From the NCBI GenBank assembly GCA_030598075.1, contig JAUVQP010000056.1, positions 1 to 8,794 on the forward strand: 8,794 bases of DNA, given 5' to 3'. Each line of letters starts with the position of its first letter. The first letter of the stretch is position 1. The position numbers and the translations under genes are program-made. Origin of the DNA: Miltoncostaeaceae bacterium (GTDB lineage: Bacteria; Actinomycetota; Thermoleophilia; Miltoncostaeales; Miltoncostaeaceae). The notes under the pieces are model-generated. The model had not been told where the DNA came from and searched no databases. It worked only from the letters and a program-made list of their open reading frames with translations. Below are positions 1-5,815 of the stretch, in pieces.

Positions 1-173
1 TGTCCAAGAGGCCCGAGAGGTTCATGCCCCACCTCGATGTTCGCCCGCCTCTCGTGCCCGCGCAGCTCGCCAACCGGGCCGGGATCATCGGCGCCGCGCT
101 CCGTGCGTCCGAGCTGGTCGCCCCGCCGCCCCGCCGTCCCGCCCGACGGGCGCCGGCCCGCTCTCGTCGGTAG
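1..173 (+). CDS. ROK-family sugar kinase (glucokinase-like), C-terminal fragment
   Basis: The frame with codons starting at base 3 is open from the window edge to a TAG at 171-173 and gives about 56 residues. It contains LVPAQLANRAGIIGAALRAS, which matches the end of ROK sugar kinases and glucokinases, where a hydrophobic strand, P-A-x-L-G-N-x-A-G-hydrophobic-hydrophobic-G-A-A and a final helix close the C-terminal ATPase lobe. The canonical Gly before Asn is Ala here. After this helix comes a proline/arginine-rich tail of about 20 residues that most ROK proteins lack. The family phosphorylates glucose or other hexoses with ATP in the cytoplasm; substrate cannot be judged because the catalytic and zinc-binding regions lie outside the window. 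The stop codon lies in the left arm of the palindrome shared with the convergent peptidase gene. The family call rests on one motif. Confidence 0.7.
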   Translation, partial: SKRPERFMPHLDVRPPLVPAQLANRAGIIGAALRASELVAPPPRRPARRAPARSRR

Positions 174-217
174 CGAACCGCGGGGGCGGCCGGCGCCCCC
201 CGCCGCGGTTCGCTACC
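169..217. terminator. Long palindrome between convergent genes, probable bidirectional terminator
   Basis: GGTAGCGAACCGCGG at 169-183 is repeated perfectly inverted at 203-217, and the G/C-rich interior (184-202) allows further pairing. Neither side has a clear T-tract, so it is not a textbook intrinsic terminator. The TAG at 171-173 stops the ROK kinase and the TAG at 215-213 stops the M32 peptidase, so each arm supplies the stop codon of the gene running into it. It probably ends both transcripts or separates them. Confidence 0.75.
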
Positions 218-1700
218 CCGGGAGGTAGCGCGCGCGAAGGTGCTCGACGAAGGCGTCCGGGCCCAAGTCGACGCCGGTCGCCTGCCGCATCAGCTCGTCG
301 GTCCGCTGCAGGCGGCCGAAGGAGTGCACGCGCTCGCGCAAGAAAGCGAGGACCTCGGCGAGCGATCCGGACCGGGCGGCATCCGAGATCGAGCCGAGCT
401 CGGCGTGCGCCGCCCGGCCGAGCTGGGCGGCATAGAGGTGCCCCAGGGTGTACGTCGGGAAGTAGCCGATGAGGCCTTCCGGCCAGTGCACGTCCTGCAT
501 GACACCGTCCGCCGGGCGGGGGGCACGCACGCCCAGAAGCCCCTCGAGGCCGTCGTCGAACGCCTCGGGAAGGTCCTCGACGCCGAGCTCGCCACGCATC
601 ATCGCGAGCTCCAGGCGGAAGCGCAGCACGATGTGAAGGTTGTAGGTGACCTCATCCGCCTCGACGCGGATGAGCGAGGGCCGTACGCGACGTGCCGCCG
701 CGGCGATGGTCCCGGCGCTCACCCGCCTCATCGCCTCGGGGAAATGGCGCTCGAGCGCGGGTGCGAGGAACGTCCAGAAGCCATCGGTTCCGCCGACGTG
801 GTTCTCCCAGAACAGAGACTGCGACTCGTGCGCGCCAAGGCTCGGGGCGTCGTGCAACGGCGTTTGCGCATAGCGGCTGGGCAGCCCCTGCTCGTAGAGG
901 GCGTGGCCGGCCTCGTGGAGCACCGCACGGATGTTCGAGACCGGGTTGGCCTCGTCGACGCGGGTCGTGAAGCGAACGTCTCCGTCGCCGAACGCGGTGG
1001 TGAACGGGTGCGCCGACTGCGCGACGGCGCCGCGGTCGAGGTCGAAGCCGACCATCTCGGCCAGCTCGCGGGCGAGCGCCACCTGAGCCTCGGGGGGCCA
1101 GGTGGCCGCCGGGAGCGGATCCGGCGAGGCGTCGGCGGCCGGCTCGACGAGCGGACGGATCCGATCGGCGAGCTTGTTGAGCAAAGGCTCGACGGTCGCG
1201 ATGCGCGCGCCCGGCTCGTACTCGTCGAGGAGGGCGTCATAGAGTTCGCCGTCGCCGCCGATCGCCTCCGCATAGCGGCGTCGGAGCGCGACGACGGGGC
1301 GCAGGCCAAGGACGTAGGACGCGACATCGCCCTTCGGGCGAGCCTCGCTCCAGGCCGAGACGGCCCGCGAGCGCGCCTCGCTGAGCTCACGCACGAGGCC
1401 CTCGGGAATCCGTACCGCCCGGTCGCGCTCGCGCTTGGCCCACCACAGCATGGCGCGCGACTCCGCGTCGAGGTCCGCGTTGGCCGCCAGCTCCTCGATC
1501 GCCCCGCCGGCGTCGGGGCGCACGAGCTCGCGGTGGAGCAGGGCGCTGAGGGTCCCCATTTGGGCGGCGCGGGACTCCGCGCCGCCGCGCGGCATGGCCG
1601 TCTCGCGGTCCCATCCGAGGAGCGCCGCGGCGCCGCCGAGGTTGGCGAGCGTCGCGTTCCACTCGCCGAAGAGCGCCCAGTGCTCGCCCTCGCGGCCCAC
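213..1700 (-). CDS. M32-family metallocarboxypeptidase (carboxypeptidase Taq type)
   Basis: This is a cytoplasmic zinc carboxypeptidase that removes C-terminal residues from peptides. With a GTG start at 1700 the product is 495 aa, the usual length for the family. Visible family signatures, numbered from that start, are LLGWDRETAMP near 27-37, HPF at 231-233, the zinc-binding HEAGH at 262-266 with catalytic Glu263, HESQSLFWEN at 291-300, the VEADEVTYNLH block near 346-356 and YFPTYTLGHLYAAQ near 413-426. All expected active-site residues appear present. The frame stays open to an ATG at 1853, but that extra N-terminus is low-complexity, overlaps the divergent gene and has no family counterpart. 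GTG 1700 lies 7 nt after a TATAGT box and has no Shine-Dalgarno, so it is probably translated from a leaderless mRNA. The TAG stop lies inside the terminator palindrome. Confidence 0.95.
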   Translation of the reverse strand: MGREGEHWALFGEWNATLANLGGAAALLGWDRETAMPRGGAESRAAQMGTLSALLHRELVRPDAGGAIEELAANADLDAESRAMLWWAKRERDRAVRIPEGLVRELSEARSRAVSAWSEARPKGDVASYVLGLRPVVALRRRYAEAIGGDGELYDALLDEYEPGARIATVEPLLNKLADRIRPLVEPAADASPDPLPAATWPPEAQVALARELAEMVGFDLDRGAVAQSAHPFTTAFGDGDVRFTTRVDEANPVSNIRAVLHEAGHALYEQGLPSRYAQTPLHDAPSLGAHESQSLFWENHVGGTDGFWTFLAPALERHFPEAMRRVSAGTIAAAARRVRPSLIRVEADEVTYNLHIVLRFRLELAMMRGELGVEDLPEAFDDGLEGLLGVRAPRPADGVMQDVHWPEGLIGYFPTYTLGHLYAAQLGRAAHAELGSISDAARSGSLAEVLAFLRERVHSFGRLQRTDELMRQATGVDLGPDAFVEHLRARYLPG

Positions 1701-1707
1701 CGGCGGG

Positions 1708-1713
1708 ACTATA
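1708..1713 (-). promoter_or_regulatory. -10 box TATAGT for the M32 peptidase, leaderless
   Basis: TATAGT on the minus strand is followed by 7 nt and then the GTG at 1700, which places the expected transcription start at or next to the start codon. No convincing -35 box is visible. It lies about 16 bp from the -10 box of the divergent gene, so the two promoters must overlap. Confidence 0.6.
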
Positions 1714-1729
1714 GACCGGGGAGCGCGGG

Positions 1730-1735
1730 TATCCT
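1730..1735 (+). promoter_or_regulatory. -10 box TATCCT for the small membrane protein, leaderless
   Basis: TATCCT is followed by 6 nt and the ATG at 1742, fitting TAnnnT with transcription starting at the start codon. No ribosome binding site precedes the ATG. The -35 region would coincide with the -10 region of the divergent peptidase promoter. Confidence 0.55.
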
Positions 1736-1741
1736 GTGGGC

Positions 1742-1978
1742 ATGACGGTCGGCCGCCATCCGCCCCCCCCGGTGCGCTGGTGGGAAGAGCTGCACATCGT
1801 CGCGCAGATCGCGCTGTTGGCTCCCGTCGCGGTCGTCGTGCTCTGGGCGGCACACGTCTACCTGCTCAACCAGCCGCTCGGGCGGGGATTGGCCTACGCC
1901 GTCTTCTGGGGTCTGCTGGCGACGGCGATCCTGGTGGGTGCGTCGCGCTCCGAGCGGGCGCGCCGGCCGCCGCGTTGA
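1742..1978 (+). CDS. Small two-helix membrane protein of unknown function
   Basis: The 78-aa product begins with a short polar, proline-rich stretch (about residues 1-13), then WWEELH, followed by a hydrophobic segment near 20-42 and a second near 49-66 joined by a short loop containing NQPLGRG. It ends in a basic tail, ERARRPPR. This is a hairpin of two transmembrane helices, with the arginine-rich end probably cytoplasmic. I do not recognise a family. ATG 1742 is preferred over the in-frame GTG at 1736 because the -10 box places the mRNA start at the ATG. The gene is divergent from the peptidase (41 bp between starts) and convergent with the lipoprotein gene (19 bp between stops), so it is probably monocistronic. 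High G/C at third codon positions and clear membrane topology support a real gene. Confidence 0.75.
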   Translation: MTVGRHPPPPVRWWEELHIVAQIALLAPVAVVVLWAAHVYLLNQPLGRGLAYAVFWGLLATAILVGASRSERARRPPR

Positions 1979-1995
1979 TCGCCGCGCGGCGCGGT

Positions 1996-2010
1996 CGCTA
2001 CGGGGTAGCG
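1996..2010. terminator. Short hairpin around the lipoprotein stop codon
   Basis: CGCTAC at 1996-2001, three G bases, then GTAGCG at 2005-2010 form a six-bp stem with a three-base loop. The TAG stop of the minus-strand lipoprotein (2000-1998) is within the stem and continues as TAGCGACCGCG, close to the recurring TAGCGAACCG word. The palindrome GCCGCGCGGC lies beside it at 1981-1990. No T-tract follows, so terminator activity is inferred from its place between two convergent genes. Confidence 0.4.
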
Positions 2011-2891
2011 TTGCCGGAGGCGGCCTCGCTGAAGGCGTCGATCGCGCTCTGGATCTCGGGCACCAACTCTTGGATGGCGGCCCCGTCGCCGTCGGCAGCC
2101 GCGTCGACGAAGCGACGAAGCACGTCGCTCACCGCGGGGCCGGTGGCGATCAGGGCTTCACGCTGCTCGTCCAGCTGCGCCACGCCCAGCGTGTAGCCCC
2201 CCATGTTCGAGAGCGCCTCGTCGAACGCGTCGAGGTTCGCCGAGAGCCCGGGTGCAAGGTCCTCCAACTCCGCCGGGCTGTCGACGCTCTGGAGCGCTGT
2301 TCCGAAGCTCTGCAGGGCGGCCGCCCCCGCCGTGAGGTCCTGGATGTACTGCGCGACCCCTCCGGTGAGCACCGGAACGTCGTCGTCCGTCGTGGGCTCG
2401 TCCGTCGTGGTGTCGGGCGATGTGGACTCGTCGTCGTTTCCGCAGACCTCGAGGCCCAGCTCGACGGCGAGCTCGTCGGCACGGTTGCCGAGATCCTCGA
2501 GCTGCGGCGCCTCCGCGGTGAGCACGGTCGTGGCGTTCTCGCCGTCGGCGATGCGCTGCTGGATGACCTCGAAGCGATCCACGAGCTGATTGAGGACGTC
2601 GACCGCCTCTTCGTGCTCGTCCTCGAGCTCCTCGGGCGGGTCGAGGTCATCCAGCTCGTCGATCTGCTCGCGCTGGGCCGCGATGAGCGCCAGAAGGCCC
2701 TCGGATGTGGTGACGTCGAAGTTCTCCGTGGCCTCGTCGGTCGCAAGACAGATCGCGTCGGCCTGGTCGCGGTACTCGTCGGAGCTGAGACGGTCGCTGC
2801 TGCCGCCACACCCCGCGGCGATCAGCGTGGCCGCCACTCCCGCAGCGGCGAGGCCGGCGAGGCGCCGGCGGCGGGTAAGAGGCTTGAGCAC
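1998..2891 (-). CDS. Secreted lipoprotein with two helical domains, function unknown
   Basis: The 297-aa product starts at GTG 2891, chosen for its strong Shine-Dalgarno. It has a basic n-region (TRRRR), a hydrophobic segment and lipobox IAAGC, with lipidated Cys28. The first mature domain (about 35-152) begins YRDQADAIC (Cys48) and ends GLEVCG (Cys150), so the only two mature cysteines bracket it and probably form a disulfide; between them is acidic, helical, coiled-coil-like sequence containing DLDPPEEL. An acidic Thr/Ser/Asp linker (about 153-173) leads to a second helical domain (about 174-297). Such short exported domains with paired cysteines and a central PP are common in high-GC actinobacteria, usually without known function. 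It is probably anchored outside the membrane and binds something not deducible here. An in-frame extension to 3077 exists but would bury the signal peptide and overlap the ferritin start. Confidence 0.85.
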   Translation of the reverse strand: MLKPLTRRRRLAGLAAAGVAATLIAAGCGGSSDRLSSDEYRDQADAICLATDEATENFDVTTSEGLLALIAAQREQIDELDDLDPPEELEDEHEEAVDVLNQLVDRFEVIQQRIADGENATTVLTAEAPQLEDLGNRADELAVELGLEVCGNDDESTSPDTTTDEPTTDDDVPVLTGGVAQYIQDLTAGAAALQSFGTALQSVDSPAELEDLAPGLSANLDAFDEALSNMGGYTLGVAQLDEQREALIATGPAVSDVLRRFVDAAADGDGAAIQELVPEIQSAIDAFSEAASGNATP

Positions 2892-2897
2892 CGGGAT

Positions 2898-2903
2898 CTC
2901 CTT
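2898..2903 (-). promoter_or_regulatory. Ribosome binding site AAGGAG fixing the lipoprotein start
   Basis: AAGGAG on the minus strand, followed by 6 nt (ATCCCG), precedes GTG 2891. This ideal spacing, with the signal peptide immediately after, settles the start 62 codons downstream of the longest open frame. Confidence 0.85.
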
Positions 2904-2925
2904 CGGGACGACGTCCGTCCGCGCG

Positions 2926-2931
2926 ACCCTA
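2926..2931 (-). promoter_or_regulatory. Candidate -10 box TAGGGT for the lipoprotein gene
   Basis: TAGGGT fits TAnnnT and would give a leader of about 28 nt carrying the AAGGAG site. No good -35 box is seen. The call rests on one hexamer and position. Confidence 0.35.
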
Positions 2932-2950
2932 TCAGCGGGCGCCGACAGGA

Positions 2951-2956
2951 TAGAGT
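2951..2956 (+). promoter_or_regulatory. Candidate -10 box TAGAGT for the ferritin gene
   Basis: TAGAGT in the 173-bp divergent region between lipoprotein and ferritin would start a leader of about 100 nt. I see no recognisable iron-regulator palindrome (IdeR, DtxR or Fur type) near it. Weak call. Confidence 0.3.
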
Positions 2957-3064
2957 CGTGCACGCCATCGTGGCCGCCGCCAGGGTGGCCGCCCTCGGGA
3001 CAGCTCGACCGGGCGCGGCTCGCCCCAGGGCTGCTCGGACCAACCACTCGCCCGGAGGTTCCCC

Positions 3065-3574
3065 ATGCCCGTCCCACCGGCCGTGGTCGACTCGCTCAAC
3101 GCCCAACTGGGGCGCGAGCTTGAGGCCCACCTCCAGTACCTGGCGATCTCGAGCTACTTCGATGCCGAGGCCCTCCCCCAGCTGGCCGCGTTCTTCGCGG
3201 CTCAGGCCGCCGAGGAGCACGAGCACGCGACGAGATTCCTGGGCTATATCCAGGACGTCCGCGGACCCGTCGCGATCCCCGCGCTTCCCGCTCCTCAGGG
3301 CGAGTTCGAGAGCGCGGAGGAGGCTGTGGCGCTCGCGTTGACCGCCGAGGAAGACGTCACCGAGCGCATCCACGCGATCGTCGATCTGGCCGCCGAGGCT
3401 CGCGACCACGCCACGGGGGTCTTCATCGAGTGGTTCGTCACGGAGCAGGTGGAAGAGGTCTCGACCATGTCGGACCTGCTCTCGGTTGTACGCCGGGCCG
3501 GCAGGAACATCCTGCTGGTGGAGGACTACATCGCTCGCGGGGGCAGCGGCGCGGGCCCTCCGGTCGAGGGTTAG
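3065..3574 (+). CDS. Non-haem ferritin (iron storage)
   Basis: The 169-aa product is the normal length for a bacterial ferritin subunit, which assembles as a 24-mer cage, oxidises Fe(II) and stores it as ferric mineral in the cytoplasm. By alignment with E. coli FtnA, ferroxidase residues are present: Glu18 and Tyr25 in RELEAHLQY, Glu51 and His54 in AAEEHEHATRF, Glu96 in TAEEDVTERI, and Gln128 and Glu131 in FVTEQVEEVS. It lacks the haem-binding Met pattern expected of bacterioferritin. GGAGG at 3054-3058 lies six bases before ATG 3065 and fixes the start. The C-terminus ends in a glycine/proline-rich tail, GGSGAGPPVEG. The TAG stop is flush with the dispersed repeat that follows. It is divergent from the lipoprotein gene and probably monocistronic. 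Confidence 0.95.
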   Translation: MPVPPAVVDSLNAQLGRELEAHLQYLAISSYFDAEALPQLAAFFAAQAAEEHEHATRFLGYIQDVRGPVAIPALPAPQGEFESAEEAVALALTAEEDVTERIHAIVDLAAEARDHATGVFIEWFVTEQVEEVSTMSDLLSVVRRAGRNILLVEDYIARGGSGAGPPVEG

Positions 3575-3739
3575 AGGCTGTCTCAGAATGACGGTCCACG
3601 ACCGTCTGCTGGCTGCAAACCGTCGCGAGGCGGTGTCATCTCATCGGGGCGATGCCCTACGGCATCACACCCTCCCTGCTTCCTTGCCTCGCTCGGTTTT
3701 CGCCGCAGGCCGGCCGCGGTTCACTCTGAGACAGCCTCT
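3572..3739 (+). repeat. Dispersed repeat, copy 1, with terminal inverted repeats (MITE-like)
   Basis: The element starts at the ferritin stop codon and ends 27 bp before the stop of the convergent channel gene. Its ends, 3573-3591 and 3721-3739, are inverted repeats matching at 18 of 19 bases (AGAGGCTGTCTCAGA, one mismatch, TGA). A second copy lies inverted at 5228-5396, and a 26-bp block at 3678-3703 is identical to 5264-5289. Other shared blocks are TGACGGTCCA, AACCGTCGCGA and CGGGGCGATGCCC. A small hairpin, GATGCC-CTAC-GGCATC, is at 3651-3666. The ends are transposon-like, but no transposase or clear target duplication is seen. It may act as a bidirectional terminator or 3'-UTR element. 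Confidence 0.85.
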
Positions 3740-3766
3740 TCGCGGAACCGTCCCGGCCCCGCGGGG

Positions 3767-4786
3767 TCAGCTGGCGTTGTAGAGGTAGAGGATCCGGTCC
3801 CCGGCGTGGAGTTCCTGGGTGCGCGGGTCGTCGAAGCGCAAGACCTCTGCGTCGCGTACTACGCCCAAGATGAGGTGCTCCGGGTTGAGGTTCGAGCGCG
3901 CCCCGATCTCACTCTCGTCGATCGGGCGTTCGGCGATGTCGAGGCCCTGACCGGTCGCCAGGAGATCCTCGAGGATCCTGACGAGCCGCGGCGCCTCGGT
4001 GGCCAGGCCGAGCAGGCGGCCCGCCGCCTCCGCGGAGGTGATGACGGAGTCCGCGCCGCTCTGGCGGAGCAGGTCGGCATTCTCCTGCTCGCGCGCGGCG
4101 GCCACGATCGTCAGGCGCCGTTGGACCATCTGCCGCGCGGTGAGGGTGATGAGCACCGCCGCCTCGTCCGCATCGGGCGCGATGACGAGAGCCTGCGCCG
4201 CAGCGATTCCGGCCTCCTCCAGGACGGACGTGCGCGCGGCGTCGCCGAGGATCGACACCAGCCCGGACGCGGCAGCCTCCTCGACGGCTTGCCGGTTGCG
4301 GTCGATGACGAGCATCCGCTGGCGAGGGACGCCTCGGTCGAGCAGCACGCGCACCGCGCTCTTTCCCTTGACGCCGAAGCCGACGATGACGAAGTGGTCT
4401 TTCAAGCGGGCCTTCCAGCGACCTTGACGGATCCGTGTGCGCAGGGTACCCGTGGCGAGCTCGAAAACTGAGCCAAAGAGGATGATGAGGAAGACGACAC
4501 GGGCGGGCGTCACCAGGAAGCTGTCGACGAGCCGGGAGGAATCGGTGACCGGAACGATGTCCCCGTAGCCGGTCGTCGTGACGCTGACCGTGGCGTAGTA
4601 GAAGGCTTCGAGCGGGCCGATCGCGCCGCCCGTCACGTCCTCGTAGGAGCCGCGCTGGAGCAGCACCAGCACCATGACGAAGGTGATGATGCCAACCGCG
4701 ATCGCGACGCGGACGAGGGCCTGGCGGAGGGGGTCGCGCCCTTCCCGCACGGGCAGCCTCAGGAGGGCGCCGGACGGCTTGGACAT
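3767..4786 (-). CDS. Two-TM potassium channel with cytoplasmic RCK (TrkA-N/TrkA-C) domain
   Basis: The 339-aa product is a potassium channel subunit of the MthK/Kch class, expected to form a tetrameric pore gated by ligands bound to the RCK domains. In order: TM1 about 27-43, pore helix FYYATVSV, selectivity filter TTGYGD at 71-76, TM2 about 93-113, then the Rossmann-fold RCK domain starting HFVIVGFGVKG (131-141) with acidic Asp162 at the end of the second strand and GDA at 181-183, and a TrkA-C-like domain about 280-338 ending GDRILYLY. The family allows NAD(H), nucleotide or Ca2+ control; the ligand cannot be told here. ATG 4786 has no Shine-Dalgarno but lies 6 nt after TAGTCT, so the mRNA is probably leaderless. 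It is divergent from the PilZ gene. A CCCCGCGGGG palindrome (3757-3766) directly follows its TGA stop. Confidence 0.95.
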   Translation of the reverse strand: MSKPSGALLRLPVREGRDPLRQALVRVAIAVGIITFVMVLVLLQRGSYEDVTGGAIGPLEAFYYATVSVTTTGYGDIVPVTDSSRLVDSFLVTPARVVFLIILFGSVFELATGTLRTRIRQGRWKARLKDHFVIVGFGVKGKSAVRVLLDRGVPRQRMLVIDRNRQAVEEAAASGLVSILGDAARTSVLEEAGIAAAQALVIAPDADEAAVLITLTARQMVQRRLTIVAAAREQENADLLRQSGADSVITSAEAAGRLLGLATEAPRLVRILEDLLATGQGLDIAERPIDESEIGARSNLNPEHLILGVVRDAEVLRFDDPRTQELHAGDRILYLYNAS

Positions 4787-4792
4787 TCGCCC

Positions 4793-4798
4793 AGACTA
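4793..4798 (-). promoter_or_regulatory. -10 box TAGTCT for the potassium channel, leaderless
   Basis: TAGTCT is followed by GGGCGA and the ATG at 4786, the same 6-7 nt spacing seen at three other genes here. Transcription should start at or beside the A of the start codon. No clear -35 box is visible. Confidence 0.55.
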
Positions 4799-4816
4799 CT
4801 CGCCGCCGCCGCCCGG

Positions 4817-4826
4817 CGGTTCGCTA
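4817..4826 (-). repeat. TAGCGAACCG word, copy not at a stop codon
   Basis: This is an exact minus-strand copy of the 10-mer found at three stop codons (171, 215 and 7235). Here it lies in the divergent promoter region between channel and PilZ genes and overlaps the candidate PilZ -10 box on the other strand, so it could be a relic, a regulator site or part of the promoter. Confidence 0.6.
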
Positions 4827-4830
4827 CGAT
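4825..4830 (+). promoter_or_regulatory. Candidate -10 box TACGAT for the PilZ gene
   Basis: TACGAT fits TAnnnT and would start transcription near 4837, about 16 nt before ATG 4853. If it is the -10 box, the in-frame ATG at 4829 inside it cannot be the start codon. Confidence 0.4.
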
Positions 4831-4852
4831 GCCCCGGCCGAGACGCGTGACA

Positions 4853-5221
4853 ATGAGCGAGAAGCCACCCCACACCGAGCGCCGAGCCCACCCCCGGGTC
4901 TACGTGGGCCTGGCGGCCCGCGTCTCCGCGGGCGGGCAGCAGGTCGACGCCGTCAGCGTCGACATCAGCGAGGGCGGCGTGCTTCTGTCGGGGTCGGACT
5001 TTCCGTCGGCGGACCGTGTGCGCATCGAGATCGAGCTGGCGGAGATGGGCTGGCACGCCATCGAGGCCGATGTGGTCCGCCGGGAAACCGGCGACGACAC
5101 CCGTCTGGCGGCGCGATTCGCCGAGATCGCGACGGACGGCGGGCGCGAGGCCATCCGGGCATTCTTCGACGCGCAACTCAATCGCCGGGGCGCACGGCCG
5201 GAGGACGAGCGGCCCGGCTGA
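4853..5221 (+). CDS. PilZ-domain protein (probable cyclic-di-GMP binding)
   Basis: The 122-aa product is a single PilZ domain. From ATG 4853 it reads MSEKPPHTERRAHPRVYV, with the RxxxR c-di-GMP-binding motif as R11-AHP-R15, and the second motif VDISEGGVLL with Asp37, Ser39 and Gly41-Gly42. The rest fits the PilZ beta-barrel and C-terminal helix: DRVRIEIEL, then IEADVVRR, ARFAEI and the helix REAIRAFFDAQLNRR. Both motifs are intact, so it probably binds c-di-GMP as a stand-alone receptor; the partner is unknown. Earlier in-frame starts are ATG 4829, which overlaps a likely -10 box, and GTG 4847, which remains possible. It is divergent from the potassium channel. Its TGA is six bases from repeat copy 2, which separates it from the convergent gene. 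Confidence 0.9.
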   Translation: MSEKPPHTERRAHPRVYVGLAARVSAGGQQVDAVSVDISEGGVLLSGSDFPSADRVRIEIELAEMGWHAIEADVVRRETGDDTRLAARFAEIATDGGREAIRAFFDAQLNRRGARPEDERPG

Positions 5222-5227
5222 GGGCCG

Positions 5228-5396
5228 AGAGGCCGTCTCAGACTGAGCCGCGGCCGCCCTGCTGCGAAAACCGAGCGAGGCAAGGAAGCGAGGAAGGCGC
5301 CCTCCCCTGGGGCATCGCCCCGGGGCGACGACACCGCATCGCGACGGTTGTGAGGCCGGCAGGCGGCCCTGGACCGTCATCTTGAGACGGCCCCTA
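5228..5396 (-). repeat. Dispersed repeat, copy 2, inverted relative to copy 1
   Basis: Read on the minus strand, this 169-bp element begins TAGGGGCCGTCTCA and ends TGAGACGGCCTCT, paralleling copy 1. The TAG (5396-5394) is the stop codon of the 88-aa gene, just as copy 1 begins with the ferritin stop. Its terminal inverted repeat is weaker (GGCCGTCTCA perfect, then divergent). It contains GGGGC-GAT-GCCCC where copy 1 has a related hairpin. A one-base length difference near its first third breaks any reading frame shared with copy 1, so conservation is of DNA or RNA rather than protein. Like copy 1 it fills the gap between convergent genes. Confidence 0.85.
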
Positions 5397-5660
5397 GGCC
5401 TCGATGTCGATCAGGCGCCCTTGCTCGCCGTCGAAGGGCTGGCGCTCCCGCTCCCGCCCGTCGTGATCGTCGTCGGGGTCGCGCCCGCGGTCGGACTCCT
5501 CCGCCTCGGGGGCCGTCGCGACCTGGCGCGCCTTCGCCCGGTCGGCCCGCTCGCCGGCCGCCACGACGATTCCCGTCTGGACGTTGCGCTCGATGATGCC
5601 CTGGGCATGCCGAAGAGCCTCGGAGATGCCGGCTTTGTGCGTGGCGTCTACGAAGGGCAT
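5394..5660 (-). CDS. Small acidic/charged protein of unknown function (88 aa)
   Basis: I do not recognise this gene. From ATG 5660 it begins MPFVDATHKAGISEALRHAQ and continues with a probable amphipathic helix (about 12-50) including IIERNVQTGIVVAAGERADR. A highly charged, probably disordered stretch rich in Asp, Glu and Arg follows (DPDDDHDGRERER), and it ends GRLIDIEA. There is no signal peptide, membrane segment or cysteine. Third codon positions are strongly G/C from 5660 on and less so upstream, which favours this start, although the frame stays open to ATGs at 5756 and 5804 and no clear Shine-Dalgarno precedes 5660. The 155-bp gap to pyruvate kinase is a divergent control region with no convincing promoter. 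The TAG stop is the first codon of repeat copy 2. Confidence 0.6.
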   Translation of the reverse strand: MPFVDATHKAGISEALRHAQGIIERNVQTGIVVAAGERADRAKARQVATAPEAEESDRGRDPDDDHDGRERERQPFDGEQGRLIDIEA

Positions 5661-5815
5661 CGCTCGGCTTGGTGTCGACGTTGGCTCATGGAACCTCGCG
5701 GGGCCGTCGGTGCGAGTTCCCGCCAATGGGGTATCGGTGCCGGCGCCCGTGGCCATGAGCGATACGGAGGGCCGCCGAGCGGCCGCCGCCGCCAGATCTG
5801 CCACCGTTCGCGACC

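Noticed and set aside
37..228. 63-codon frame at the left edge
   Set aside because: It is out of frame with the ROK kinase C-terminus, has Pro/Arg/Ser-rich composition and runs through the terminator palindrome.
240..1745. 501-codon open frame on the plus strand opposite the peptidase
   Set aside because: It is antisense to a confidently identified M32 peptidase, has no recognisable motif, and is the usual by-product of very high GC content.
1701..1853. N-terminal extension of the peptidase to ATG 1853
   Set aside because: It would overlap the divergent gene, has no family match and lies upstream of the -10 box that places the start at 1700.
2892..3077. N-terminal extension of the lipoprotein to 3077
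   Set aside because: It would put the signal peptide in the interior and overlap the ferritin start; AAGGAG plus GTG 2891 explains the start.
1938..3341. 467-codon plus-strand frame spanning lipoprotein and ferritin starts
   Set aside because: It is antisense to the lipoprotein and out of frame with ferritin, both supported by motifs and ribosome binding sites.
3588..3740. Possible peptide in the repeat: both copies can encode SLPRSVFAAGRP, and both have an ATG-ACG-GTC start
   Set aside because: A one-base length difference between copies breaks the frame, and copies read in different frames over their length, so conservation is at nucleotide level.
3572..5396. A composite transposon carrying the channel and PilZ genes between inverted repeats
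   Set aside because: Neither copy encodes a transposase, no outer target duplication is seen, and the intervening genes match the surroundings in composition; two independent copies of a small element are simpler.
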